Positions 16,464-23,826 of a stretch of 24,223 nucleotides of DNA are shown in pieces (position 1 is the stretch's first letter; the number at the start of each line of letters is the position of its first letter). A program made the position numbers and the translations under genes. Origin of the DNA: Comamonadaceae bacterium (GTDB lineage Bacteria; Pseudomonadota; Gammaproteobacteria; Burkholderiales; Burkholderiaceae_C); assembly GCA_947457975.1 (NCBI GenBank), contig CANGYC010000005.1, positions 1 to 24,223 of the forward strand, given 5' to 3'. Below the pieces are notes generated by a model, which was not told the DNA's origin, did no database searches, and saw only the letters and a program-made list of their open reading frames with translations.

Positions 16464-17516
16464 ATGTATCCCAAGAACGCCTGGTACGTTGCCTGTACCC
16501 CTGACGAAGTCGATGACAAGCCCCTGGGCCGCATGGTGTGCGGCGAGCAGATGGTGTTCTACCGCCCCCAGGACGGCCAGGTGGCCGCCCTCGAAGACTT
16601 CTGCCCCCACCGCGGCGCCGCCCTGTCCCTGGGCCGGGTCTGCGAAGGCAAATTGGTGTGCGGTTACCACGGCCTGGTCATGGGCTGCGACGGCAAGACG
16701 GCGGCCATGCCCGGTCAGCGCGTGGGAGGCTTTCCCGCCATCCGCGCCTACCCGGTCATTGAGCGCTACGGCTTCATTTGGGTCTGGCCCGGCGACGCAG
16801 CCCAGGCCGACCCGGCCAAGCTGCACCACCTTCCATGGGCCGAGAGCCCCGACTGGGCCTATGGCGGCGGTCTCTATCACATCAAGTGCGACTACCGCCT
16901 CATGGTCGACAACCTGATGGACCTGACGCACGAGACCTATGTGCACACCACCAGCATTGGCCAGAAGGAAATTGATGAAACCCCGGTCACCACCAAGACG
17001 GGCGGCGCCGAAGTCATCACCAGCCGCTTCATGGATGGCGTGAACGCGCCGCCATTCTGGCGCGCCAATATGCGCAGCAACGGCCTGCCCGACGACCAGC
17101 CGGTGGACCGCTGGCAGATCTGCCACTTCAGTCCGCCCAGCCACGTCATGATCGAAGTCGGCGTCGCCCTGGCCGGGCACGGCGGCTACCAGGCCCCGGA
17201 CGACAAGAAGGTCTCCAGCATCGTGGTGGACTTCATCACCCCCGAGACCGAAACCACCATGTGGTACTTCTGGGGCATGGCGCGCAATTTCAACGTGCGC
17301 GACAAGAACCTCACGGCGCAGATCAAGGAGGGCCAGGGCAAGGTGTTCGCCGAGGACACCGCCGTGCTCGAGGCCCAGCAGCGCAACCTCACGCTCTACA
17401 AGAACCGCAAGCTCCTGATGCTCAACATCGATGCCGGTGGGGTACAGTCCCGTCGCATCATCGACCGGTTGATCGCTGCTGAACAAGCCTCGCAGGCCAC
17501 GGCCGTGGCGGTCTGA
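16464..17516 (+). CDS. vanA: Vanillate O-demethylase, oxygenase subunit VanA
   Basis: VanA is the terminal Rieske oxygenase that removes the methyl group of vanillate, giving protocatechuate and formaldehyde with O2 and electrons from VanB. The 350-residue product has the Rieske [2Fe-2S] ligands in CPHRG (C47, H49) and CGYHG (C66, H69). The mononuclear iron site is DLTHETYVH (D153, H156, H161). The N-terminus MYPKNAWYVACTPDE, the stretch GYHGLVMGCDGKT and the C-terminal NIDAGGVQSRR are characteristic of true VanA proteins. The length is that of the family. vanB starts 13 bp downstream. Upstream lies the divergent vanR. The protein may also accept related meta-methoxybenzoates, as VanA enzymes do. 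Confidence 0.94.
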   Translation: MYPKNAWYVACTPDEVDDKPLGRMVCGEQMVFYRPQDGQVAALEDFCPHRGAALSLGRVCEGKLVCGYHGLVMGCDGKTAAMPGQRVGGFPAIRAYPVIERYGFIWVWPGDAAQADPAKLHHLPWAESPDWAYGGGLYHIKCDYRLMVDNLMDLTHETYVHTTSIGQKEIDETPVTTKTGGAEVITSRFMDGVNAPPFWRANMRSNGLPDDQPVDRWQICHFSPPSHVMIEVGVALAGHGGYQAPDDKKVSSIVVDFITPETETTMWYFWGMARNFNVRDKNLTAQIKEGQGKVFAEDTAVLEAQQRNLTLYKNRKLLMLNIDAGGVQSRRIIDRLIAAEQASQATAVAV

Positions 17517-17529
17517 GAAAGAAATTCCC

Positions 17530-18480
17530 ATGAGCTCACTGCAAGTGAAGGTGCTGCGTCGGCGCGAAGAGGCCGAGGGCATTGCCAGCTATGAACTGGC
17601 GCGAGCCGATGGCCAGCCCTTGCCCCCGTTTTCGGCCGGCTCGCACATCGACGTGCATCTGCCCGGCGGCCTGGTGCGCCAGTACTCCCTCTGCAATGAC
17701 CCGCATGAGGCGGCGCACTACCGCATCGGCGTGCTGCGCGATGCCGCTTCGCGCGGCGGCTCCATCGCCATGCATGAGCAGGTGCGCGAAGGCGATCTGA
17801 TCACCATCAGCGAGCCGCGCAACCACTTTCCCCTCCACGCCGCGCCGCACTCCCTCTTGCTGGCCGGCGGCATTGGCATCACGCCGCTGATGTGCATGGC
17901 CCAGCGCCTGGCCGCCATCGGAGCGAGCTTCGAGCTCCATGCCAGCAACCGGTCCAGGGCGCGCAGCGCCTTCCTGGACGAACTCAAGTCCTTCGGCGAG
18001 CGCTTTCACCTGCACCTCGACGATGGTGAGGCGTCGCAAAAGCTGGATTTGCCCGCCGTACTCAAGGCCGCCCCGGTCGGCAGCCGCATTTATGTGTGCG
18101 GCCCCACCGGTTTCATCGACTTCGTGGTGGCCACCGCCAAGGCCCAGGGCTGGCCGACCGACCAGCTGCACCTGGAGTACTTCGGCGCGGCCCCGCAGGA
18201 CACCACCGGCGACCGCGAATTCGAGGTGCGCATCGCCAGCACCGGCCAGAGCTACCGTATTCCCGCCGACCAGACCGTGACAGCGGCCCTGCAGGCCCAG
18301 GGCGTGGACATCATGGTGTCCTGCGAGCAGGGCGTGTGCGGCACCTGCATCACGCGCGTGCTCGAAGGCGAGTGCGACCACCGCGACATGTACTTCACCG
18401 ACGAGGAAAAGGCCAAGGGCGACCAGTTCACCCCCTGCTGCTCGCGCGCCAAGTCCTCGGTGCTGGTCCTGGACCTGTGA
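17530..18480 (+). CDS. vanB: Vanillate O-demethylase, reductase subunit VanB
   Basis: VanB carries electrons from NAD(P)H through FMN and a plant-type [2Fe-2S] cluster to VanA. Domain order in the 316 residues is a flavin-binding barrel with RQYSLCND, then a nucleotide-binding domain with GGIGITPLM and CGPTGF, then a C-terminal ferredoxin domain. The cluster ligands are C265, C270, C273 (CEQGVCGTC) and C303. This is the class IA phthalate-dioxygenase-reductase layout. It lies 13 bp after vanA with a weak AGAAAG ribosome site. A MetE-like gene follows after 53 bp. Confidence 0.94.
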   Translation: MSSLQVKVLRRREEAEGIASYELARADGQPLPPFSAGSHIDVHLPGGLVRQYSLCNDPHEAAHYRIGVLRDAASRGGSIAMHEQVREGDLITISEPRNHFPLHAAPHSLLLAGGIGITPLMCMAQRLAAIGASFELHASNRSRARSAFLDELKSFGERFHLHLDDGEASQKLDLPAVLKAAPVGSRIYVCGPTGFIDFVVATAKAQGWPTDQLHLEYFGAAPQDTTGDREFEVRIASTGQSYRIPADQTVTAALQAQGVDIMVSCEQGVCGTCITRVLEGECDHRDMYFTDEEKAKGDQFTPCCSRAKSSVLVLDL

Positions 18481-18533
18481 CCCCCCTGCGCATGCGCTAG
18501 CATTCGCACTTCAATTTTTTGTGGAGACAAATG

Positions 18534-19646
18534 ATGGTGAAACTTCCTGCCCGCTACGACCACGTCGGCAGCTTCCTGCGCCCCGCCTACCTGCTCGAAG
18601 CCCGTGAGCAAAAGGCCAAGGGCCAGATCACGCCCGAGCAGCTGCGTCTGGTGGAAGACAAGGCGATCGCCGAAATCGTGAAGTTCCAGCAGGACGTGGG
18701 CCTCAAAGCCATCACCGACGGCGAGTTCCGCCGCACCTATTTCCACATCGACTTCCTGGAGCAGCTCGGCGGCGTGGTCACCGACATTCCGCTGTCGGTG
18801 CTGCAGCCCGATGGCACCACCCACCTGGCCCCACCGGTGATCCGCGTCACCGACAAGGTCACGCATGCCAAGAACATCCAGCTGGCCGACTTCCAGTACC
18901 TCAAGAGCCAGGTGGCCGCAGGCTGCACCCCCAAGGTGACCATCCCCTCGCCCACCATGCTGCACTTCCGCGGTGGCCGCGCCGGCATCAGCCGCCAGGC
19001 CTATCCTGAGCTGGAGCCGGCCTTCTACGACGACGTGGCCAAGGCCTATGGCGACGAGCTGCGCAGCCTGGCCGCTGCCGGTTGCACCTATGTACAGATG
19101 GACGACACCAACCTGGCCTACCTGTGCGACGAGAAGATGCGCGAGGCGGCCCGCCAACGCGGCGACGACCCCAACGAGCTGCCCCACCGCTACGCCCAGT
19201 TCATCAACAAGGTGGTGGCCCAGAAGCCCGCCGGCATGACCCTGGCCATGCACCTGTGCCGTGGCAACTTCAAGAGCACGCACGCCGCCGCCGGCAACTA
19301 TGAGCCTGTGGCCGAGGCCCTGCTCAAGGAAATGGACATCGACGCCTACTTCCTCGAGTACGACGACGACCGCAGTGGCGACTTCCGCCCCCTGCGTTTC
19401 CTGCCCAAAGGCAAGATCGTGGTGCTGGGCCTGGTCACCACCAAGTTCGGCGACATGGAAAGCAAAGACGCGCTCAAGCGCCGCATCGAAGAAGCGGCCA
19501 AGTACGCACCGCTGGACCAGTTGGCCCTGTCCCCCCAGTGCGGTTTTTCCAGCACCGTGCACGGCAACAACATTGCCGTGCAGGCCCAGCGCGACAAGCT
19601 GCGCCTGGTCATCGAGACGGTGCAAGAGGTCTGGGGCGAGGCCTGA
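18534..19646 (+). CDS. MetE-like cobalamin-independent methionine synthase, core (C-terminal) form
   Basis: The 370-residue protein corresponds to the catalytic C-terminal half of MetE, without the N-terminal duplicate, like the YxjG/YxjH group. It begins LPARYDHVGSFLRPAYL, has the folate-side motif ITDGEFRR, and carries the zinc ligands H240, C242 (MHLCRGN), E275 (FLEYDDDRSGDF) and C336 (LSPQCGFSS). MetE-type enzymes move a methyl group to homocysteine; short forms may use other donors or thiol acceptors. ATG at 18534 is preferred to the adjacent ATG at 18531 because it is 7 bases from GGAG. It follows vanB by 53 bp on the same strand and ends at a strong terminator, so it is probably co-transcribed with vanAB. 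Its true methyl donor is unknown. Confidence 0.85.
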   Translation: MVKLPARYDHVGSFLRPAYLLEAREQKAKGQITPEQLRLVEDKAIAEIVKFQQDVGLKAITDGEFRRTYFHIDFLEQLGGVVTDIPLSVLQPDGTTHLAPPVIRVTDKVTHAKNIQLADFQYLKSQVAAGCTPKVTIPSPTMLHFRGGRAGISRQAYPELEPAFYDDVAKAYGDELRSLAAAGCTYVQMDDTNLAYLCDEKMREAARQRGDDPNELPHRYAQFINKVVAQKPAGMTLAMHLCRGNFKSTHAAAGNYEPVAEALLKEMDIDAYFLEYDDDRSGDFRPLRFLPKGKIVVLGLVTTKFGDMESKDALKRRIEEAAKYAPLDQLALSPQCGFSSTVHGNNIAVQAQRDKLRLVIETVQEVWGEA

Positions 19647-19667
19647 GCTTCGGGCGCGCGCCCATGA

Positions 19668-19697
19668 AAAAAGCCGTGCCCTAGGGCACGGCTTTTT
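19668..19697. terminator. Bidirectional intrinsic terminator between the van operon and pckG
   Basis: AAAAAGCCGTGCCC (19668-19681) and its exact complement (19684-19697) form a 14-bp stem with T-runs on both strands, between two convergent genes. It ends the vanAB-metE-like transcript and the pckG transcript. Confidence 0.92.
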
Positions 19698-19735
19698 CTT
19701 TGCCTTGGCGCGCCGGGCTCAAGCCCGGTGCGGCT

Positions 19736-21598
19736 TCAGGCAGCCAGGCGCTTTTCGATGGCGTCCTTGGTGGCCTTGAGCTCCTGGGGCAGGTGGTAGG
19801 CCAGCTGCTGGAACAGCTCGGCGTGCAGCTCCATCTCCTTGGCCCAGGCGGCCTGGTCGATGCTGGTGACCTTGGCGAACTCCTCGGCGCTGAAGTTCAG
19901 GCCGGTCCAGTTCAGGTCCTGGTAGCTGGGGCTGATGCCCATCACGTTTTCGCTGCCCTGGCCGCTGCCCTCGATGCGATCGATCATCCACTTGAGCACG
20001 CGCATGTTCTCGCCATAGCCGGGCCAGACGAACTTGCCGTCATCGCCTTTGCGGAACCAGTTGGTGGTGTAGATGCGCGGCAGGGTGGCGCCGGAGGCGG
20101 CCAGCTTCTTGCCCAGGTCCAGCCAGTGCTGGAAGTAGTCGCTCATGTTGTAGCCGGTGAAGGGCAGCATGGCAAACGGGTCGCGGCGCACGATGCCGGC
20201 TTGGCCCGTGGCGGCGGCGGTGGTCTCCGAGCCCATGGTCGCGGCCATGTAGATGCCCTCCACCCAGTTGCGCGCTTCGCTCACCAGCGGCACCGTGGTC
20301 GAGCGGCGGCCGCCGAAGATGAACGCATCGATGGGCACGCCGGCCGGGTCATCCCAGGCGCTGTCCAGGGCCGGGTTGTTGACGGCGGCCACGGTGAAGC
20401 GGGCGTTGGGGTGGGCGGCCTTGGCGCCGGTTTCCTTGGCGATCTGCGGCGTCCAGTCCTTGCCCTGCCAGTCGATCAGGTGATCGGGCAGCTTGCCGCT
20501 GTCCTTTTCCATGCCTTCCCACCACACGTCGCCGTCGTCGGTCAGCGCGACGTTCGTGAAGATCACGTTCTTGTCGAGGCTGGCCATGCAGTTGGGGTTG
20601 GTGTGGTAGTTCGTGCCCGGGGCCACGCCGAAGTAGCCGGCCTCGGGGTTGATGGCGCGCAGGCGGCCATCGGCAGTCGGTTTGATCCAGGCGATGTCGT
20701 CACCAATGGTGGTGACCTTCCAGCCCTCGAAGCCCTGGGGCGGCACCAGCATGGAGAAGTTGGTCTTGCCGCAGGCCGAGGGGAAGGCGGCCGCCACATG
20801 GTATTTCTTGCCCTGGGGGTTGGTCACGCCCAGGATGAGCATGTGCTCGGCCAGCCAGCCCTGGTCGCGGCCCATGATGGAGGCAATGCGCAGCGCAAAG
20901 CACTTCTTGCCCAGCAGCGCGTTGCCGCCGTAGCCGGAACCGAAAGACCAGATCTCGCGGGTCTCGGGGTAGTGCACGATGTACTTGGTCTTGTTGCAGG
21001 GCCAGCTCACGTCCTTCTGGCCGGGCTGTAGCGGCGCGCCCACGGTGTGCACGCAGGGCACGTACTCGCCATCGGCACCGATCACGTCGTAGACCGACTT
21101 GCCCATGCGGGTCATGATCTTCATGTTCACAGCCACATAGGGGCTGTCCGAGAGCTCCACGCCAATGTGGGCAATGTGCGAGCCCAGCGGGCCCATGGAA
21201 AACGGCACCACGTACATGGTGCGGCCTTTCATGCAGCCGTCGAACAGGGGCTGCAGCGTGGCGCGCATCTCGGCCGGGGCCACCCAGTTGTTGGTCGGGC
21301 CGGCGTCTTCCTTGTTCTTGGGGCAGATGAAGGTGCGGTCTTCCACGCGGGCCACGTCGCTGGGGTCGCTCAGGGCCAGGAAGCTGTTGGGGCGCTTGGC
21401 CTGGTTCAGCTTCTTGAAGGTGCCGGCGTCCACCAGCTGCTGGCACAGGCGCTGGTATTCCTCATCGCTGCCGTCGCACCAGTAGATCTGGTCTGGCTTG
21501 CACAGGGCGGCCATGTCGGCAACCCAGGCGATCAGCTTGGCGTTCTTCACGTAAGCCGGCGGATTGACTGCCAGACCCTGCATGACGGGATGGTTCAT
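19736..21598 (-). CDS. pckG: Phosphoenolpyruvate carboxykinase (GTP)
   Basis: This enzyme converts oxaloacetate and GTP to phosphoenolpyruvate, CO2 and GDP, the entry to gluconeogenesis. The 620-residue protein is full length for the GTP family. Visible sites are the P-loop PSACGKTN (273-280) with the reactive Cys276, the metal-binding GDDIAW (299-304), and the downstream [11 protein letters not shown] stretch. The N-terminal [14 protein letters not shown] block is also typical of the GTP type. The ATP-type enzyme is unrelated in these motifs. The start at 21598 has GGAG 8 bases upstream. The 276-bp upstream gap contains a set of direct and inverted repeats. Growth on vanillate or other TCA-entering carbon needs this step. 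Confidence 0.97.
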   Translation of the reverse strand: MNHPVMQGLAVNPPAYVKNAKLIAWVADMAALCKPDQIYWCDGSDEEYQRLCQQLVDAGTFKKLNQAKRPNSFLALSDPSDVARVEDRTFICPKNKEDAGPTNNWVAPAEMRATLQPLFDGCMKGRTMYVVPFSMGPLGSHIAHIGVELSDSPYVAVNMKIMTRMGKSVYDVIGADGEYVPCVHTVGAPLQPGQKDVSWPCNKTKYIVHYPETREIWSFGSGYGGNALLGKKCFALRIASIMGRDQGWLAEHMLILGVTNPQGKKYHVAAAFPSACGKTNFSMLVPPQGFEGWKVTTIGDDIAWIKPTADGRLRAINPEAGYFGVAPGTNYHTNPNCMASLDKNVIFTNVALTDDGDVWWEGMEKDSGKLPDHLIDWQGKDWTPQIAKETGAKAAHPNARFTVAAVNNPALDSAWDDPAGVPIDAFIFGGRRSTTVPLVSEARNWVEGIYMAATMGSETTAAATGQAGIVRRDPFAMLPFTGYNMSDYFQHWLDLGKKLAASGATLPRIYTTNWFRKGDDGKFVWPGYGENMRVLKWMIDRIEGSGQGSENVMGISPSYQDLNWTGLNFSAEEFAKVTSIDQAAWAKEMELHAELFQQLAYHLPQELKATKDAIEKRLAA

Positions 21599-21735
21599 GG
21601 GAAAGCTCCAAAGTTAAAAAAGCGTGATGTCGGCAGAGGTCTGGGGTCAGACGCCTGTCGGCATGACGCGGCAGGAATCGATTTGGGTCCGTGATTTTAG
21701 GAATAAGCCCTGTCACACATTGTCGGCGAGGATCG

Positions 21736-21788
21736 AAAGTCATGCATAACGCGCATGACTTTATGCGCCAAATGTTATGTGCCAAATG
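21736..21788. promoter_or_regulatory. Repeat cluster upstream of pckG
   Basis: In the 276-bp gap between psiF and pckG, AAAGTCATGC (21736-21745) and GCATGACTTT (21753-21762) are perfect 10-bp inverted repeats with a 7-base spacer. They are followed directly by two tandem 14-bp units, TTATGCGCCAAATG (21761-21774) and TTATGTGCCAAATG (21775-21788), that differ at one base. The cluster is about 140-190 bp before the pckG start. It looks like a set of protein-binding sites. The rest of the gap (21789-21874) is GC-rich with small stems near the psiF stop. Confidence 0.5.
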
Positions 21789-21874
21789 CTTCGGCCGCAG
21801 GCGAACCATCCCGGCCCCCCTGCGGGGCGCCAAGGGTGGTCAGGGGATGCCGGGCGCCCGGGCTCGGGCGGCGC

Positions 21875-22120
21875 TCAGGAGCCGACGGCGTCGGCCATGC
21901 ACTTTTTCAGATGGCTGTTTTTGGCCGCGCCGGCCAGCTTCTTGTCGGCGGCCGACTGGTCGCATTTGGTCTGCGCGTCGGCTTCACACTTTTTCAAGAA
22001 GGAGTTTTTGGCGGCGCCGGCCAGCTTTTTTTCAGCCGCGACGGCTTGGCAGCTGGCCTGGCTTGCCAAGGCGTGGAAGCTCAGGAGGGAAGAAACCAGG
22101 AAGACAAGGCAGGTGCGCAT
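21875..22120 (-). CDS. PsiF-repeat periplasmic protein
   Basis: This 81-residue protein has a signal peptide (LVFLVSSLLSFHALA, likely cleavage near residue 19). Two PsiF repeats of about 29 residues share KKLAGAAKNS-x-LKKC. Cysteines 24 and 45 bracket the first repeat and 53 and 74 the second, so each repeat may hold one disulfide in the periplasm. The family is named after an E. coli gene linked to phosphate starvation; its biochemical role is not established. It lies between the pckG upstream region and the orphan ABC ATPase, on the same strand as both. No strong ribosome binding site is seen before the ATG at 22120. Confidence 0.85.
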   Translation of the reverse strand: MRTCLVFLVSSLLSFHALASQASCQAVAAEKKLAGAAKNSFLKKCEADAQTKCDQSAADKKLAGAAKNSHLKKCMADAVGS

Positions 22121-22199
22121 GATGGTTCACAAATTGGTGACATTGAGGCGCGCAGCCTAGCATGCCCACCGGGCAGCGGGTGAGCGGATTCGCCCCGAT

Positions 22200-22805
22200 T
22201 CAGCGCAGTCCGTCCAGGTCCAGCGTGCCTGAAAGGGCCAGGCCAGCGGGGGGCAGGTAGTCGGCGATCAGCAGCAGCCGCTCGGCACATCCTTGCCAGG
22301 TTGCAAAGCGCCGCAGCAGGGCATCTACCGAGGGCTGGTCCAGCGCCATGAAGGGCTGGTCCAGCAGGGTCAGGGGGGCGTCCTGGGCCAGTGCCGCGGC
22401 CAAGAAGACCTTGCGGCGGCTGCCCGTGGACAGTTGGTACAGCGGTTTGCCCAGGTGGGCCTCAAGGCCGAGCTCTTGCAGCAGGCCGCTGCCCCTGAGC
22501 TTTTCCGGAGAAACGAGCTCGGCCAGGATGGCCTGCACCACCTGCTGCTCGCGTGCGGGGTCGGCGGGGTCGAACCAGGCCACCTGAGCGCGCTTAAGCG
22601 ATTGCCCGGCCCACTCAATCGTTCCTTGTGTGGTCTGGATCTGGCCGGCCAGCAGGCGCAGCAAGGTGCTTTTGCCCCGGCTTTCATCACCGCACACCAG
22701 GGCCACCCCCGCCGGCAGCTCGGCGCACAGCTTGTCAAACACCGGTGTGGGGGCGCCGGGGTATGCAAAGCACAGGCCCTTGAGGCTCAGCAGCGGCGAA
22801 TGCAT
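22200..22805 (-). CDS. Orphan ABC-type ATPase domain protein, probably hydrolysis-deficient
   Basis: This 201-residue protein is a single ABC ATPase domain with no permease gene beside it. Walker A is GDESRGKST (39-47), the signature is LSTGS (125-129) instead of LSGGQ, and Walker B is LTLLD (145-149). The residue after Walker B, normally the catalytic glutamate, is Gln150 (LLDQP). The switch-loop histidine expected after strand RLLLIA (176-181) is missing, with ADYLPP in its place. ATP binding therefore looks preserved while fast hydrolysis does not. ATG at 22805 is chosen over a TTG at 22823. A terminator lies just upstream, so it needs its own promoter. It could be a regulatory or scaffold ATPase, or the soluble part of a transporter encoded elsewhere. 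Confidence 0.8.
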   Translation of the reverse strand: MHSPLLSLKGLCFAYPGAPTPVFDKLCAELPAGVALVCGDESRGKSTLLRLLAGQIQTTQGTIEWAGQSLKRAQVAWFDPADPAREQQVVQAILAELVSPEKLRGSGLLQELGLEAHLGKPLYQLSTGSRRKVFLAAALAQDAPLTLLDQPFMALDQPSVDALLRRFATWQGCAERLLLIADYLPPAGLALSGTLDLDGLR

Positions 22806-22828
22806 GGGGCGTTGTGGACGCAAGACGT

Positions 22829-22852
22829 AAAAAAATCCGCCAGAAGGCGGAT
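22829..22852 (-). terminator. Intrinsic terminator after the small membrane-protein gene
   Basis: In the minus-strand transcript ATCCGCC and GGCGGAT (22852-22846 and 22841-22835) pair around a 4-base loop and are followed by seven T residues. It lies 59 bp after the stop of the 55-residue gene and 24 bp before the ATPase start. Confidence 0.88.
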
Positions 22853-22911
22853 GGCACAGGGACTGCGCAAGCAGGCAGGCAGGCCTGGCGCAGCGTCCAC
22901 GGTGCAGGGCT

Positions 22912-23079
22912 TCAGCCCATGTAGATCGCGATGAAGGCCAGCAAGAACATCAGCACGCCGCCGACAACGGGCAGCACGATGGGAATCACCGGCATGAGGG
23001 CCTTGAGCGTGTCCTGCTCTTCACCAGCCGAGGGGCTGTGGTGAGCGGCGTTGGTGGAGTGTTCTGCGGGCTGGGTCAT
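22912..23079 (-). CDS. Small C-terminally anchored membrane protein of unknown function
   Basis: This 55-residue peptide has a polar, histidine-containing N-terminal half (MTQPAEHSTNAAHHSPSAGE). Its C-terminal half is one hydrophobic segment (IPIVLPVVGGVLMFLLAFI) ending five residues later at the C-terminus (AIYMG). It has no signal sequence, so it resembles a tail-anchored inner-membrane protein with a cytoplasmic N-terminus. AAGGAA lies 8 bases before the ATG at 23079, and a good terminator follows the gene. The frame is open further upstream, but that part runs into the MOSC gene region and lacks a ribosome site. I do not recognise a family. It is divergent from the MOSC gene with a 71-bp gap. 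Confidence 0.72.
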   Translation of the reverse strand: MTQPAEHSTNAAHHSPSAGEEQDTLKALMPVIPIVLPVVGGVLMFLLAFIAIYMG

Positions 23080-23150
23080 GGTGAATTTCCTTCGCGACAA
23101 TGGTTTGATTTTACCGGCTCGGCTGCCCCCAACCTGACGATGGCCCACCC

Positions 23151-23750
23151 ATGACCCCGAAAAGCCCCCGTTTGATCTCTGTGCAGGTGGGCCCATCGCG
23201 CCGTGTGCGCCTGGCCGGCCGCAGCCTGCGCACGGCCATGGTCAAGCAGCCGGTTCAAGGCCCGGTACCTGTGGCGCCCCTGGGCTTGCTCGGGGATGAG
23301 CAGGCTGACCTGAACATCCACGGCGGTCTGGCGCAGGCGGTCTATGCGTACCCGGCCGAGCATTACGCCTTTTGGCGCCAGGCCCGGCGCGAGGCCGGGG
23401 TGGCCGAGATCGACGACAGCCTGCCGCATGGCAGCCTGGCTGAAAACCTTACCCTCGCTGGTCTGCTGGAGTCCGGCGCCTGGGTGGGCGACGTGCTGCG
23501 CTTTCCTCATTGCGCGCTGCAGGTCACCCGGCCCCGCGAGCCTTGCCACAAGCTCAATGCGGCCCTGGGTTTCCCGCAGGCGGTGCGGCTCATGGCCGAG
23601 AGCGGGTTCTGCGGCTTTTACCTCTCGGTCCTGGAGCCCGGCAGCGTGTGTGCAGGCGAGGCCTTCGAGCTCATTCCCGGCCGGCGCAGCATGGGCATCC
23701 CGGAACTGTTCAGCGCCAAGCGCGCCAAGCACCTGCGCGGCGCGCCTTGA
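23151..23750 (+). CDS. MOSC domain protein, YiiM-like
   Basis: MOSC (molybdenum cofactor sulfurase C-terminal) proteins bind or transfer sulfur with a conserved cysteine; YiiM members take part in reduction of N-hydroxylated bases with molybdenum cofactor. The 199-residue product shows LGDEQADLNIHGGLAQAVYA near residues 47-66. SLAENLTLAGLLE follows, then the sulfur-carrying cysteine in TRPREPCHKL (C132) and the YiiM-type GFCGFYLSVLEPG segment. The family length of about 220 is nearly matched, with a shorter C-terminal tail. It starts 71 bp from the divergent small membrane protein. The next gene, an oxidoreductase, begins 76 bp downstream on the same strand. Confidence 0.88.
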   Translation: MTPKSPRLISVQVGPSRRVRLAGRSLRTAMVKQPVQGPVPVAPLGLLGDEQADLNIHGGLAQAVYAYPAEHYAFWRQARREAGVAEIDDSLPHGSLAENLTLAGLLESGAWVGDVLRFPHCALQVTRPREPCHKLNAALGFPQAVRLMAESGFCGFYLSVLEPGSVCAGEAFELIPGRRSMGIPELFSAKRAKHLRGAP

Positions 23751-23826
23751 ACGCACACACCGGCGCCACACCGGGGCATACACTTTCTCCCAGACGAGGG
23801 CTGCGCCCCACGACAGGAGACACCGC

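Noticed and set aside
18488..18497. Perfect palindrome GCGCATGCGC followed by a T-run between vanB and the MetE-like gene, as a terminator
   Set aside because: A 10-bp palindrome has no room for a loop without losing most of the stem, and the T-run is about 17 bp away. The gene spacing favours one operon.
19700..21031. A 443-codon plus-strand frame opposite pckG
   Set aside because: Shadow of the PEP carboxykinase gene; it also runs through from the terminator region, with no start signal.
23760..23786. CACACCGG-type direct repeat before the oxidoreductase gene
   Set aside because: Only two short imperfect units in GC-rich sequence; not enough to call an operator or repeat array.
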